Of a stretch of DNA of 64,000 nucleotides, positions 31,361-41,287 are shown piece by piece. A program made the translations under genes and the position numbers. Source of the DNA: Helicovermis profundi (GTDB lineage: Bacteria > Bacillota > Clostridia > Peptostreptococcales > Acidaminobacteraceae); contig NZ_AP028654.1 of NCBI RefSeq assembly GCF_033097505.1, positions 1,632,001 through 1,696,000 of the forward strand, given 5' to 3'. The notes under the pieces were generated by a model. It saw only the letters and a list, made by a program, of their open reading frames with translations. It ran no database searches and was not told the DNA's origin. Each line of letters begins with the position of its first letter. Positions within the stretch are counted from its first letter, which is position 1.

Positions 31361-32783
31361 ACATTAGGTTGTATTTTTTTATTTTGTATTGCAAATTTTG
31401 TCTTGAAATACTTAGACATTTTGCAGTACGAGTTAAATTATATGAGTTTTCTATTAAAAAATATTCAATAACCGCTTTTTCTTTATTCTCTAAAAATAAA
31501 TTCAAATTAGAAAAATTTTCTGGAAGATTTAATTCTTTAACACTTCTATTTTCAATAATATTAGATTTCGTACTCATTATTTCGTCTATATGTCCTGGAA
31601 TATGTTCTTTACTTATAACATGTTCATCATCAACCATATTCATAGCACTTTCAATAAAATTTTTAAGCTCACGAATATTACCTTTCCAAGAGTAATTCTT
31701 AAATGTATTTTTGAGTTCCTCGCTTAGCATCCATATATCTTTACCTAGTTTTTTATTATATTTTTCGATAAAATAATCTGTAAGCATTGGAATATCATCT
31801 TTTCTTTCGCGAAGTGGTGGCAAATTTACATTTATAACATTAATTCTATAAAATAAATCTTTCCTAAAGGATCCTTCATCGATTAAAAATTTTAATTTAA
31901 TATTAGTTGCAGCAATTATTCTAACATCGACTTTAATATCCTTTTGTCCACCAACACGTCTTATAAATCCTTCTTGAAGCACCCTTAAAATCTTAGCTTG
32001 AAGAGAATCACTCATAGAATTAATCTCATCTAAAAACAAGGTTCCCTTATTAGCTTGTTCAAATAATCCAGCCCTATTCTCAGCTCCAGTAAATGAACCT
32101 TTAGATGTTCCAAAAAGAATTCCTTCAAGCAAACTCTCAGGAAGCGCTGCACAGTTTTGTGCAATAAATTCATATTTTGTTCTTTTACTTCCCGAATGAA
32201 TACTCTGAGCTATAAGTTCTTTTCCAGTACCCGTCTCTCCTTGAATAAGAACGCTTGAATCTGTTTTAGTAGCTCTTTTCGCAATTTTTATAGCATTTAA
32301 AAATTTTTTATCAATTCCAACAATATCTTCAAAATGATAAAATCTGCTAACTTTTTCGTTTTTTTCATCTAAATCAATTCTATTTCTTAATTTTAATATT
32401 TGTTTAGACATTTTTTCGACATTTGTAAAGTTTTTAGCAATCTCCACTGCACCAATAATATTGCTATCTTCATCTAATATTGGATATGTAATATTTTCTG
32501 TAGTTATTTTTTTTCCAGAAAAGTTAAAATAAGATTGAATATCCTTTTTAACAACTCTTTTTTCCATTATAGCAGTAAGTAGCGTACTATTTTCGTAAGA
32601 CCAATTGGGAAACACATCTAATATATGCTTCCCAATTACATCTTCTTTAGTAAGACCTTCTATTTTTTCCATAGAGGAGTTATATAGTATAGTAACACCA
32701 TCTTTATCAACAATATGAATCCCTTCTTGAATTTCATGCAAAATATTTTGCACTAAGTTACTGCTGATAATTTTAGTATCCAT
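31359..32783 (-). CDS. Sigma-54-dependent PAS-domain activator of the ornithine operon
   Basis: A 474-aa enhancer-binding protein of the RocR type. An N-terminal PAS domain (about residues 1-120; ILHEIQEGIHIVDKDG) probably senses a ligand. The AAA+ domain has Walker A GETGTGKE, the sigma-54 contact loop GSFTGA (a variant of GAFTGA) and Walker B GTLFLDEI. A Fis-type HTH ends the protein (TRTAKCLSISRQNLQYKIKKY). Placed directly upstream of a perfect sigma-54 promoter, it is the likely activator; ornithine or a pathway amino acid as signal is inferred. It follows glyA by 15 nt with GGAGG, so it is probably co-transcribed with glyA. Confidence 0.92.
   Translation of the reverse strand: MDTKIISSNLVQNILHEIQEGIHIVDKDGVTILYNSSMEKIEGLTKEDVIGKHILDVFPNWSYENSTLLTAIMEKRVVKKDIQSYFNFSGKKITTENITYPILDEDSNIIGAVEIAKNFTNVEKMSKQILKLRNRIDLDEKNEKVSRFYHFEDIVGIDKKFLNAIKIAKRATKTDSSVLIQGETGTGKELIAQSIHSGSKRTKYEFIAQNCAALPESLLEGILFGTSKGSFTGAENRAGLFEQANKGTLFLDEINSMSDSLQAKILRVLQEGFIRRVGGQKDIKVDVRIIAATNIKLKFLIDEGSFRKDLFYRINVINVNLPPLRERKDDIPMLTDYFIEKYNKKLGKDIWMLSEELKNTFKNYSWKGNIRELKNFIESAMNMVDDEHVISKEHIPGHIDEIMSTKSNIIENRSVKELNLPENFSNLNLFLENKEKAVIEYFLIENSYNLTRTAKCLSISRQNLQYKIKKYNLM
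32738..32751. promoter_or_regulatory. Third copy of the enhancer palindrome, inside the regulator gene
   Basis: GCAAAATATTTTGC, identical to the two sites at 31317 and 31340, lies in codons 11-16 of the regulator gene. It may allow the activator to reduce its own transcription. Confidence 0.6.
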
Positions 32784-32798
32784 ACGTCCTCCAGTTTT

Positions 32799-34028
32799 TT
32801 AGTAAATTGGAAATCCTGCGCAAATATCTTTTACTTTAGCTGTAATTTCTTTTATACTTGATTTTTCTTCCAAAGTATCCGCAATTAAATTTGCGATTGC
32901 CTTCATTTCATTTTTACCCATTCCTCTTGTTGTAACTGCTGCAGTACCAATTCTAATTCCACTCGTTACAAAAGGACTTTCAGTCTCAAAAGGAACCGTA
33001 TTCTTGTTAACTGTAATATCAACTTGACCTAGCATCTTTTCAGCAGCTTTACCAGTTAATCCTTTATTTCTTAAATCAACTAGCATAAGGTGATTATCTG
33101 TTCCACCAGAAACTAATTTAAATCCTCTAGAAACTAAAGTTTCAGCCATAACATTACAGTTTTCAACTAAAGTGTGTTGATACACTTTAAATTCCTCAGA
33201 AAGAGCTTCTTTAAAGCTTACTGCTTTTGCAGCAATCACATGCATTAATGGACCACCTTGTATTCCAGGGAATATTGCTTTATCGATTGCTTTTGCATAT
33301 TCTTTTTTACAAAGAATTGCTCCACCTCTTGGTCCCCTTAATGTCTTATGAGTTGTAGTAGTAACAAATTCTGCATAGTCACATGGATTTTCATGTAAAC
33401 CAGCAACAACAAGACCTGCGATATGAGCCATATCTACCATCAAATAACATCCAACTTCATCGCATATATCTCTGAACTTCTTAAAATCAATTTTTCTTGG
33501 ATAAGCACTTGCACCTGCAACAATCATTTTTGGTTTGCATTCTAATGCGATTCTTCTAACTTCATCATAATCAATAGTTTCAGTTTCTTTATTTACTCCA
33601 TAAGGAACAAAATTAAAGTATACACCAGAAATATTTACGTGACTACCATGAGTTAAGTGACCACCATGAGTTAAATTCATACCCATAACAGTATCTCCAG
33701 GCTTAAGCATTGCAAAATATACAGCAAGGTTAGCATTCGCTCCAGAATGAGGTTGAACATTAGCATGATCAGCGCTAAATAATTCTTTTAGTCTATCAAT
33801 AGCCAAATTCTCAGCAACATCAACAAATTCACAACCACCATAGTACCTTTTTCCAGGATAACCTTCAGCATATTTATTTGTAAATACACTTCCCATTGCT
33901 TCCATAACAGCAGGGCTAACATTATTTTCAGAAGCTATAAGTTCTATACCATCTCTTTCTCTAACAAATTCATTTTCAAGTGCATCAAATATTTCCTTGT
34001 CACATTCTTTTAAACCTTTACACAACAT
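32799..34028 (-). CDS. glyA: Serine hydroxymethyltransferase
   Basis: A 409-aa cytosolic PLP enzyme that interconverts serine plus THF with glycine plus 5,10-methylene-THF. The PLP lysine is in [28 protein letters not shown] and [14 protein letters not shown] are typical. It has its own sigma-A-like promoter and AAAGGGGG ribosome site. Its place directly before the ornithine regulator suggests that glycine/serine turnover is tuned with ornithine use, and fhs at 17.6 kb would use the one-carbon units. Confidence 0.95.
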   Translation of the reverse strand: MLCKGLKECDKEIFDALENEFVRERDGIELIASENNVSPAVMEAMGSVFTNKYAEGYPGKRYYGGCEFVDVAENLAIDRLKELFSADHANVQPHSGANANLAVYFAMLKPGDTVMGMNLTHGGHLTHGSHVNISGVYFNFVPYGVNKETETIDYDEVRRIALECKPKMIVAGASAYPRKIDFKKFRDICDEVGCYLMVDMAHIAGLVVAGLHENPCDYAEFVTTTTHKTLRGPRGGAILCKKEYAKAIDKAIFPGIQGGPLMHVIAAKAVSFKEALSEEFKVYQHTLVENCNVMAETLVSRGFKLVSGGTDNHLMLVDLRNKGLTGKAAEKMLGQVDITVNKNTVPFETESPFVTSGIRIGTAAVTTRGMGKNEMKAIANLIADTLEEKSSIKEITAKVKDICAGFPIY

Positions 34029-34066
34029 TAATTTTTCCCCCTTTAGTTTTTAAGTACTATAAATGT

Positions 34067-34094
34067 ATTCTACACAAAATAAATAAAAAATCAA
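34067..34094 (-). promoter_or_regulatory. Putative glyA promoter
   Basis: On the minus strand TTGATT (34094-34089), a 16-bp spacer and TAGAAT (34072-34067), about 40 nt before the start codon. Weaker than other promoters in the window. Confidence 0.5.
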
Positions 34095-34185
34095 CTGTTA
34101 ATTTTATATAAAAGTAAAATTAATATACTAATATCTAAAACACTATTAAATTGTTTAATTTATATTAAAATTGTATACAATATAA

Positions 34186-34641
34186 TTAAGTTATTGGTGT
34201 CATTGTATCATTAAATCGCTGAACTATCTTAACGACCTTTGCTAAATACTCTTTACTGTCGTGAAATTTTTTATCATAAGACTTTATTACAATGAAAGTT
34301 AAAGCCATTAAAACTATTCCAAAAATACTTGCTATAATTTCTGTATTATTAACTATGCCAATTAAAGGAAATATTTTAATAACAAAAAATATTCCTATTA
34401 ATAAAGATATTAAGGGTAAAGTATATGCAATAAAAGCAGCTTTTAAAACGTTTTTATCACCTAAATCAATTTCTACAATATCGCCTTTACTAGCACCAAT
34501 TTCGTCTTCTATGGGTATTTTAACATTACCATCATCTCCATATGAACATTCGTGACAATGTCCACATGCAGACTCTCTTAGTAGTGTAACTTCAATTGTA
34601 TGAGAATCAATTCTACCGGCAACTACGCCTTGTCTATTCAT
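34186..34641 (-). CDS. SoxR-reducing-system/RseC-family membrane protein
   Basis: A 151-aa protein of the RseC/MucC family. The N-terminal domain has GVVAGRIDSHTIEVTLLRESACGHCHEC with a cysteine cluster, then KGDIVEIDLGDKNVLKAAFIAY leads to two transmembrane segments. In proteobacteria RseC affects sigma-E signalling and, with the Rnf/Rsx complex, SoxR reduction; many anaerobes have it beside rnf genes. No rnf genes are visible here. It overlaps the end of aspS by 8 nt and so belongs to the hisS-aspS operon. Confidence 0.85.
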   Translation of the reverse strand: MNRQGVVAGRIDSHTIEVTLLRESACGHCHECSYGDDGNVKIPIEDEIGASKGDIVEIDLGDKNVLKAAFIAYTLPLISLLIGIFFVIKIFPLIGIVNNTEIIASIFGIVLMALTFIVIKSYDKKFHDSKEYLAKVVKIVQRFNDTMTPIT

Positions 34642-36430
34642 CTATATCACTACTTTCTTCAATTGTCTTAACTCCAAGCTCATCTAATTGCTTTTTATCA
34701 GCAGGGCCAGGAGCATCTGTTAATAGCGAAGTTGCATTTTGAGTTTTAGGGAAAGCAATTACTTCTCTAATATTTTCACTTCCAGTAAGTAACATTACAA
34801 GTCTATCAAGTCCAAAAGCGAGCCCGCCGTGAGGAGGAGTACCATATTTAAATGCATCAAGAAGAAATCCAAATTTAGCATATGCTTCTTCATCAGTAAA
34901 GCCAAGTGCTTTAAACATTTTCTTTTGTAAATCTGAGTTATGAATTCTAATACTTCCTCCACCAATTTCAAAACCATTTAAAACGATATCATATGCTTTT
35001 GCTCTAACTTTTTCAGGGTTTGATTCTAAAAGTTCAATATCTTCATCCATTGGTGATGTAAAAGGGTGATGTTTTGCTACAAATCTATTTTCTTCTTCGT
35101 CGTATTCATAAAGAGGAAATTCCGTAACCCAAAGAAGATCATATTCATCTTTATCTAGTAAGTTTAATTTCTTAGCAATTTCACTTCTAAGTGCTCCAAG
35201 AGAATCAAAGACAACACTATTCTTATCTGCAACTAATAAAATAAGATCTCCACTCTTAGCTTCCATTTTATCTAGTATCAATTTTATTTCAGTTTCAGAT
35301 AAAAATTTTGCAATAGGTGAAGTAATACCTTCATCAGTAATTTTCATCCAAGCAAGTCCTTTTGCTCCATATGTTTTCGCAAAGCTTTCAAGCTTTGAAA
35401 TATTTTTTCTACTAAATGTATCAGCTTGTCCATTAATGTTTATTGCTCTAACGCTACCACCATTTTCTATAGCAGAAGAAAAAACTTTAAATTCAGATGA
35501 TTTTAATTCATCATTTAATAACTTAAGTTCAAATCCAAATCTTGTATCTGGTTTATCAGAACCATATCTCTCCATAGCTTCTTTATAAGTAATTCTCTTA
35601 AAGGGAATTTCAATTTCTTTATTAAGGACTTCCTTAAAAATTCTCTTTAATAATTTTTCATTTACTTCGATAACATCATTTTCCTCAACAAAAGATAATT
35701 CCATATCTATTTGTGTGAATTCAGGTTGTCTATCCGCTCTTAAGTCTTCGTCTCTAAAGCATCTTACTATTTGATAGTATTTATCAAATCCTGAAACCAT
35801 TAACATTTGTTTAAATAACTGTGGAGACTGAGGAAGTGCATAAAATTTACCTTTATTAACTCTACTTGGAACTAAATAATCTCTTGCTCCCTCAGGTGTT
35901 GGCTTAGTTAAAAATGGAGTTTCAATATCTAAAAAACCATTAACATCTAAAAAATCTCTAGTAATTTTACTAACTTGATTTCTAAGTCTCATTCTTTTTT
36001 GCATTTTTGGTTTTCTTAAATCTAAATATCTATATTTAAGCCTAAGTCTTTCGTTCGCTTCATCTTCATCATTAATATGAATTGGAGGTATTTCTGACTC
36101 AGATAAAATTTTAAGTTCATTTGCAAAAACCTCAATTTTACCTGTCGGTATATTATTATTTATAGATTCTCTCATTTTTACAACACCTGAAATTGCAATA
36201 ACAAATTCACCTCTAATTAAAGACGCTTTTTCAAATGATTCTTTAGAAACTGTAGTATCAAAAACTATCTGAGCAATTCCCTCTCTATCCCTTAAATCAA
36301 CAAAAATAAGTCCACCTAAATTTCTTCTTTTTTGAACCCATCCCATAAGAGTTACTTTTTCTCCAACATTTGTTTCACGAAGAACTCCACACATATGAGT
36401 TCTTTTCATTCCATTTAATGCTTCAGCCAT
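34634..36430 (-). CDS. aspS: Aspartyl-tRNA synthetase
   Basis: A 598-aa class II synthetase of bacterial type: an N-terminal OB-fold anticodon domain (GWVQKRRNLGGLIFVDLRDREG), motif 2 CFRDEDLRADRQPEFTQID, an inserted GAD domain, and motif 3 GLAFGLDRLVMLLTG. Its ATG overlaps the hisS stop codon (TAATG) with AGGAG before it. It is controlled through the T-box upstream of hisS. Discriminating versus non-discriminating form was not judged. Confidence 0.95.
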   Translation of the reverse strand: MAEALNGMKRTHMCGVLRETNVGEKVTLMGWVQKRRNLGGLIFVDLRDREGIAQIVFDTTVSKESFEKASLIRGEFVIAISGVVKMRESINNNIPTGKIEVFANELKILSESEIPPIHINDEDEANERLRLKYRYLDLRKPKMQKRMRLRNQVSKITRDFLDVNGFLDIETPFLTKPTPEGARDYLVPSRVNKGKFYALPQSPQLFKQMLMVSGFDKYYQIVRCFRDEDLRADRQPEFTQIDMELSFVEENDVIEVNEKLLKRIFKEVLNKEIEIPFKRITYKEAMERYGSDKPDTRFGFELKLLNDELKSSEFKVFSSAIENGGSVRAININGQADTFSRKNISKLESFAKTYGAKGLAWMKITDEGITSPIAKFLSETEIKLILDKMEAKSGDLILLVADKNSVVFDSLGALRSEIAKKLNLLDKDEYDLLWVTEFPLYEYDEEENRFVAKHHPFTSPMDEDIELLESNPEKVRAKAYDIVLNGFEIGGGSIRIHNSDLQKKMFKALGFTDEEAYAKFGFLLDAFKYGTPPHGGLAFGLDRLVMLLTGSENIREVIAFPKTQNATSLLTDAPGPADKKQLDELGVKTIEESSDIDE

Positions 36431-37740
36431 TATAATTCTCCTTTTCTATTTACTAATTCATTTATTTTATACAATTCATCATCTTTATATTCAGTTTGTA
36501 TCCCGTCATTCATATTTTTAATTAAGTATGTTCCTTTTGAAACTTCATCTTCTCCAATGATAATTACAAACTTGGCACCTAATTTATCTGCATATTTAAA
36601 TTGAGACTTCATACTTCTGCTTAAATGATCAATATCACAAGATATATTTTTAGTTCTTAAATACTGTGAAATTTTCAGTGCAAATAATTTTGCGTCTTTT
36701 CCGCTACTTACAATAAAAACATCCATTGTTTTTTTATTTTCAATTTCCACATCAGTTTGTTCAAGAGTAAGTAATAATCTTTCTATACCCATTCCAAAAC
36801 CAACACCAGGAGTTGATGGTCCACCAATTTCTTCAACTAAACCGTCATATCTTCCGCCGCCACAAACTGTACTTTGTGCTCCAATGTCATTTGAAATAAA
36901 TTCAAAAGCTGTTTTAGTATAATAATCGAGTCCTCTAACAATTCTAGGATCAACTATATATGAGATTTCCATAGAATCTAAATTGCTTTTTAGACTTTTA
37001 AAGTGATCTGAACATTCATCGCATAAATAATCCATCATAACAGGAGCATCCGTTAACTCGCTTTGACAAGATGGATTTTTACAATCTAAAATTCTCATTG
37101 GATTAGTAATAAACCTTTCATTACAAGTTTCACATAAATTATTTAACTTGGACTTTAAAAACGACTTTAATTCTTTATGATAATTAGGTCTGCATACTTT
37201 GCAGCCAATTGAATTAATTCTAAGTTCCGTTTTTGTTAAACCAAGTTTTCTTAAATAAGTGTCAGCCAAACTAATTACTTCAGCATCAACTGAGGCTTCA
37301 TTCGAACTAAATGCTTCAATTCCAAATTGATGAAATTCTCTTAAACGACCAGCTTGTGGTCTTTCATGTCTAAAACATGGAGTAATATAGAAAAGTTTTG
37401 TTGGCTGTGAATCCGCATACAACTTATTCTCAGTAAAAGCTCTAACAACTGGTGCAGTTCCCTCTGGCTTCAAAGTAAAACCTTTTTTATCAATATCAAA
37501 TGAATCATTTCTATACTTTTTTAAATCTACTCCTGAAATAGCAGTATACATCTCTTTTTTTACAATATCTGTGGTTTCACCAACACCTCTTTTAAATAAT
37601 TTTGTAAATTCAAATAAAGGCGTCCTAATTTCACTATAACTATATAAATTACAAATTTCTCTAAATTTCTCTTCAACGTATAACCATTTATGTATATCCT
37701 TTGGAAGTACATCTTTTGTTCCTTTAGGTTTTATTATCAT
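36430..37740 (-). CDS. hisS: Histidyl-tRNA synthetase
   Basis: A 436-aa class II synthetase. Motif 2 is CFRHERPQAGRLREFHQFG, the histidine-specific segment GLDYYTKTAFEF is present, and motif 3 is GVGFGMGIERLLL. AAAGGAGG precedes the ATG. It is the first gene of a hisS-aspS-rseC operon behind a T-box leader. Two CxxC-like pairs in the insertion region (CDECSD, CETCNE) are a feature of some Clostridial HisS proteins. Confidence 0.95.
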   Translation of the reverse strand: MIIKPKGTKDVLPKDIHKWLYVEEKFREICNLYSYSEIRTPLFEFTKLFKRGVGETTDIVKKEMYTAISGVDLKKYRNDSFDIDKKGFTLKPEGTAPVVRAFTENKLYADSQPTKLFYITPCFRHERPQAGRLREFHQFGIEAFSSNEASVDAEVISLADTYLRKLGLTKTELRINSIGCKVCRPNYHKELKSFLKSKLNNLCETCNERFITNPMRILDCKNPSCQSELTDAPVMMDYLCDECSDHFKSLKSNLDSMEISYIVDPRIVRGLDYYTKTAFEFISNDIGAQSTVCGGGRYDGLVEEIGGPSTPGVGFGMGIERLLLTLEQTDVEIENKKTMDVFIVSSGKDAKLFALKISQYLRTKNISCDIDHLSRSMKSQFKYADKLGAKFVIIIGEDEVSKGTYLIKNMNDGIQTEYKDDELYKINELVNRKGEL

Positions 37741-37782
37741 AAGTCCTCCTTTGTTACTAAAATTAGTTCAAAAAATAAAAAA

Positions 37783-37966
37783 CGTCCCTTTATAAATAAA
37801 GGGACGAGATATACCCGCGTTGCCACCCAATTTGGTACAAAGTACCCTCTTAATTAGAACGGTATTATTTGAGTGTCTTTCATACTTAGTTAATATATTA
37901 GGTTCCACCAACCCCTAACTCTCTAAAATACAACAAGTATTACTCTTCTCATACCAATATATACTT
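37783..37966 (-). promoter_or_regulatory. T-box riboswitch of the hisS-aspS operon
   Basis: On the minus strand the leader has a Stem I distal region AGAGAGTTAGGGGTTGGTGG, the conserved T-box GGGTGGCAACGCGGG (37828-37814) and a terminator stem of 10 bp (37783-37792 with 37797-37806) followed by TTTTTT. The likely specifier region is GACAC (37877-37873). GAC (Asp) is followed by the conserved A; CAC (His) would be followed by U. The variable T-box base is C, which pairs with discriminator G73. tRNA-Asp has G73; tRNA-His has C73. So aspartate starvation is the better reading. Confidence 0.92.
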
Positions 37967-37972
37967 TTAATA

Positions 37973-38001
37973 ATTATATGGCTATGAAGTTGTTTTGTCA
38001 A
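37973..38001 (-). promoter_or_regulatory. Promoter of the T-box/hisS transcript
   Basis: On the minus strand TTGACA (38001-37996), a 17-bp spacer and TATAAT (37978-37973): a perfect sigma-A consensus. With the T-box it explains the 326-bp gap 37741-38066. Confidence 0.92.
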
Positions 38002-38066
38002 GTTAAACCAACAAAAAACACTACGATTTTACTATTACATTCAACTTATAGCCTTTCTTATTAGAA

Positions 38067-39602
38067 TCAAATTTGATCTAATAAATCAATTTTTTTCTTT
38101 ACCAATTCATCAAATCTCAATATATATTCTTCAAGTCCCTTAATATTATTAAATCTTTCAAATCTATTTTCTAAGGGATAACAAAATTTAGAAGCACTAC
38201 CTGCCCCAACTCCAACAATAGTATGTCTCTCTTCCATAATTCTCATGTTATAAAGAGATTCGTGTCCCTTAAGCGAATATCCAATATTTTCGAAATTACC
38301 AAGCATATTTTTTTGCCTATATAAATAATAAGGAAAATATAAATTATCTTCAGTATAGCTTTTAGAAAGAGAAAGCATATTTTTAACTATTTCAGAGTCG
38401 GTTAATATTTGATTTTCTTTATTTTCATTTAAATACGACGCTCTTTTAATAGCCAAGGTGTGAACAGTTATATTTTCAGGTCTTAATCTCATAATTAAAT
38501 CTAGAGTATTTTTAAAATCATTTTCATCTTCATCAGTTAAACCTGCAATTAAGTCCATATTTATGCTTTCAAATTCAAATTCTCTCGCTAAATTAAAAAC
38601 ATTTACAATGTCACTTGAAGTATGGTCCCTTCCGATTTTTTTTAGTGTTTCGTCGTTCATAGTTTGTGGATTGATGCATACTCTGTTTACGAAATATTTC
38701 TTCATAACTTTAAATTTTTCTTTATTTATAGTATCTGGTCTTCCAGCTTCAACAGTAAATTCTTTTAATTTTTTTAAATCAATATACTCTTGCAATTTCA
38801 AGAATATTTCTTCCAATTGCTCTGCACTTAAGGTTGTTGGTGTTCCTCCTCCAATATAAAGGCAATCAATATCAAATTCTCTACTATTAAGATATTTTAG
38901 CATACTTTCAAGTTCAAGAATTAATGCTTTAACATATGGCGAAATCAATTTAGATTTTTTTATAGAACTATTTGATGGAAAAGAACAATAAGTACATCTA
39001 GTTCTGCAAAATGGAATACAAATATAAATACTAATTTTCTTTTTATCTATAGGGTATAGAAATCTGCGTTCATTTTTTGCCGTTTTAATAATTAATTGTC
39101 GTTTATCTTTGCTTACTCTATATTCTTCGTACAATATATCATCTACTTCGTTTTCCTCATAGCCCTTATCAAAAAGTTCATGCACTATTTTAACCGGTCT
39201 AATACCTACTAATATTCCCCATGGAGATGAAGTTTTAAAGTTTATAGAAAAAACATCATACAAAAGTACTTTTACAATATTTTTAATTGAAGTATTTTTA
39301 AGTTCTTTTCTTGAAATATTAAATAGATTTATACCATAAAAAAAGAATAATGAAACTCTTTTTTTACCATCAATATCTTCTAAGCGTATAATAATATTAA
39401 TATCTAAATCTTTATCAATATTTAAATTTATTTTGCTAGTCAAATTTACTTGATTTATCAAATTTTTATATTCAGCATCATTTATATATTTTTCTCTATC
39501 TTTTTCCCTTAACACTTCAATTTCTTTTTCACTACAAAAAATTTTTACTAAATGAATTATGTCGTAAGCATAATCAAAACCAAATGTATATATTTTTATC
39601 AT
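38067..39602 (-). CDS. hemZ: Oxygen-independent coproporphyrinogen III dehydrogenase, HemZ type
   Basis: A 511-aa radical-SAM protein. The 4Fe-4S cysteines are in CRTRCTYC near residues 199-206, after YICIPF. The N-terminal 170 residues lack known motifs but are typical for the HemZ branch in Firmicutes, and LYIGGGTPTTLS plus INMDLIAGL follow HemN-like enzymes. It would act on coproporphyrinogen III in haem synthesis, but some HemN-like proteins have other roles (HemW haem chaperone), and no other haem genes are visible. GAGG precedes the ATG. Confidence 0.85.
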   Translation of the reverse strand: MIKIYTFGFDYAYDIIHLVKIFCSEKEIEVLREKDREKYINDAEYKNLINQVNLTSKINLNIDKDLDINIIIRLEDIDGKKRVSLFFFYGINLFNISRKELKNTSIKNIVKVLLYDVFSINFKTSSPWGILVGIRPVKIVHELFDKGYEENEVDDILYEEYRVSKDKRQLIIKTAKNERRFLYPIDKKKISIYICIPFCRTRCTYCSFPSNSSIKKSKLISPYVKALILELESMLKYLNSREFDIDCLYIGGGTPTTLSAEQLEEIFLKLQEYIDLKKLKEFTVEAGRPDTINKEKFKVMKKYFVNRVCINPQTMNDETLKKIGRDHTSSDIVNVFNLAREFEFESINMDLIAGLTDEDENDFKNTLDLIMRLRPENITVHTLAIKRASYLNENKENQILTDSEIVKNMLSLSKSYTEDNLYFPYYLYRQKNMLGNFENIGYSLKGHESLYNMRIMEERHTIVGVGAGSASKFCYPLENRFERFNNIKGLEEYILRFDELVKKKIDLLDQI

Positions 39603-39624
39603 TATAAACTCCTCTAATTAAAAT

Positions 39625-39663
39625 AAGGATAATCAACTCTTCTATTATAGTTGTATTATCCTT
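39625..39663 (-). terminator. Probable terminator after lpd
   Basis: AAGGATAAT-AACT (39625-39638) pairs with AGTT-ATTATCCTT (39649-39663) around an AT-rich loop, and is followed on the minus strand by TTATTTTAAT. It is just before the hemZ ribosome site. Confidence 0.55.
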
Positions 39664-39729
39664 ATAAATGCAATGCTTTTTATTATTATAGCAAATGTAA
39701 AAGTTTTTTTAAATTAAATACTCTAAAAA

Positions 39730-41118
39730 TTATCTTTTAGATTTCACCCTATGAATTGCTTCATCTACTATACCAAGCGATGCTTCTAAAAAGCTCTCAG
39801 ATAAAGTTGGATGAGGATGTATAGTTTTTCCTATATCAGAAGCTGAAAAATTATTTGATATAGCGAGTGTTCCCTCCATAATTAAATCAGAAGCGTGAGG
39901 ACCCATTATATGAACACCTAGAATTTTATTTGTAGTTTTTTCAGCAAGTACTTTTACAAAACCATCAGGTTCGTTTAATGCCAATGCTTTTCCATTTGCA
40001 CCAAATAAAAATTTATTTTTTGAATATTCAATATTACTTTCTTTACATTCTTCTTCTGTCATTCCAACAGTTGCAACTTCAGGACTAATAAATACACAAT
40101 CAGGAACTGTTTCAAGATCAATATGACTTTTTCCATCAAGCAATTTTTCTACCAGATAAATGGCCTGATTAGATGCAACATGAGCTAACATTTTTTTACC
40201 TATAACATCACCAACTGCATAAATTCCTTCAGTAGATGTTTTAAAATCATCATCTACAATTATTCCTTTCCTATCAAATTTAATATGTGCATTTTCAATA
40301 TTCAAACCTTCAAAATTTGCGACTCTTCCCATTGCAAGAAGCAATAAGTCAGAATCAACTACTTTATTCTTTTCATTTGTTGTATATATTTTAAGGCCAT
40401 TTTCACTTTCTTCAATTTTCTCTAAATGCGATTTTGCTAAAAATTTAATTCCTTGTTTTTTTACCATCATTGTAACTCTCTTTGAAAGTTCTTTATCAAC
40501 TCTTTTTAGGAGAGCATTTGATATAATTGTAACTTCAGTTCCAAGTTCGTTAAATATATTTGCAAATTCAAGACCAATAACACCACCACCTGCTATTGTT
40601 AGAGTTTTAGGTATAGCTTTTAAACTAAGAAGTTCTCTACTAGTTATAACACCACCTAACTCTACCCCATCTACTTTTGGAATAATAGGACTTGAACCTG
40701 TTGCAATTATGATTATATCAGCACTTATTTCAAAGGACTTATCTATTGTTTTCACCAAAAGAATTTTTTCATCAATAAAAGATGCGTTTCCATAAATAAG
40801 ATCAATATTATAACTCTTTAATATCATTAAAATACCATCGCGAAGTTTACTAACAACATTATCTTTTCTTTCCATTATTTTCTCAAAATCAATACTGTAA
40901 TTATCTATTTTATAACCAAATTCTTCAGCATTTTTAATATCCTTTAACACTTCAGCATTTTTATAAAGAGCTTTAGTAGGTATACAGCCTCTATTTAGGC
41001 AAGTTCCACCAACATCTTCTTTTTCAATAATAGTAACTTTTGCGCCAAGCATTGCCGCTCTAATTGCTCCTTCGTAACCTGCTGGACCTCCACCAATAAA
41101 AATAATGCTTTTTTCCAA
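39730..41118 (-). CDS. lpdA: Dihydrolipoyl dehydrogenase
   Basis: A 462-aa FAD disulfide oxidoreductase. FIGGGPAGYEGAIRAA binds FAD, the redox disulfide is GGTCLNRGC with Cys40 and Cys45, TIAGGGVIGLEFANIF binds NAD, and the C-terminal His-Glu pair is HPHPTLSE. It reoxidises lipoyl groups, probably of the glycine cleavage or a 2-oxoacid system; none of these is in the window. The start is TTG at 41118, with AGGGGG at good spacing and no in-frame ATG nearby. Thioredoxin-reductase-like functions are less likely because of length and motifs. Confidence 0.92.
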   Translation of the reverse strand: MEKSIIFIGGGPAGYEGAIRAAMLGAKVTIIEKEDVGGTCLNRGCIPTKALYKNAEVLKDIKNAEEFGYKIDNYSIDFEKIMERKDNVVSKLRDGILMILKSYNIDLIYGNASFIDEKILLVKTIDKSFEISADIIIIATGSSPIIPKVDGVELGGVITSRELLSLKAIPKTLTIAGGGVIGLEFANIFNELGTEVTIISNALLKRVDKELSKRVTMMVKKQGIKFLAKSHLEKIEESENGLKIYTTNEKNKVVDSDLLLLAMGRVANFEGLNIENAHIKFDRKGIIVDDDFKTSTEGIYAVGDVIGKKMLAHVASNQAIYLVEKLLDGKSHIDLETVPDCVFISPEVATVGMTEEECKESNIEYSKNKFLFGANGKALALNEPDGFVKVLAEKTTNKILGVHIMGPHASDLIMEGTLAISNNFSASDIGKTIHPHPTLSESFLEASLGIVDEAIHRVKSKR

Positions 41119-41230
41119 AATATAGCCCCCTTTTTATATCTACATACAATTATATACTTATACGTTAAAATTGCAATGAAATTTTACATATATTAAAATA
41201 TTCACAATGTTATTCTTGAATTTATTACAT

Positions 41231-41263
41231 AATAAAATTCTCAACTTAAAATAAGCTGAGAAT
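41231..41263 (-). terminator. Intrinsic terminator of the recJ-apt-relA-dtd-MBL cluster
   Basis: ATTCTCAACTT (41237-41247) pairs with AAGCTGAGAAT (41253-41263), with one wobble, followed by TTTTATT on the minus strand. Confidence 0.75.
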
Positions 41264-41287
41264 CTTTATTATAAATTCATTATTTTT

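Noticed and set aside
31327-31695. Plus-strand frames opposite the regulator gene end
   Set aside because: They are shadows of the sigma-54 regulator coding strand and contain the enhancer palindromes.
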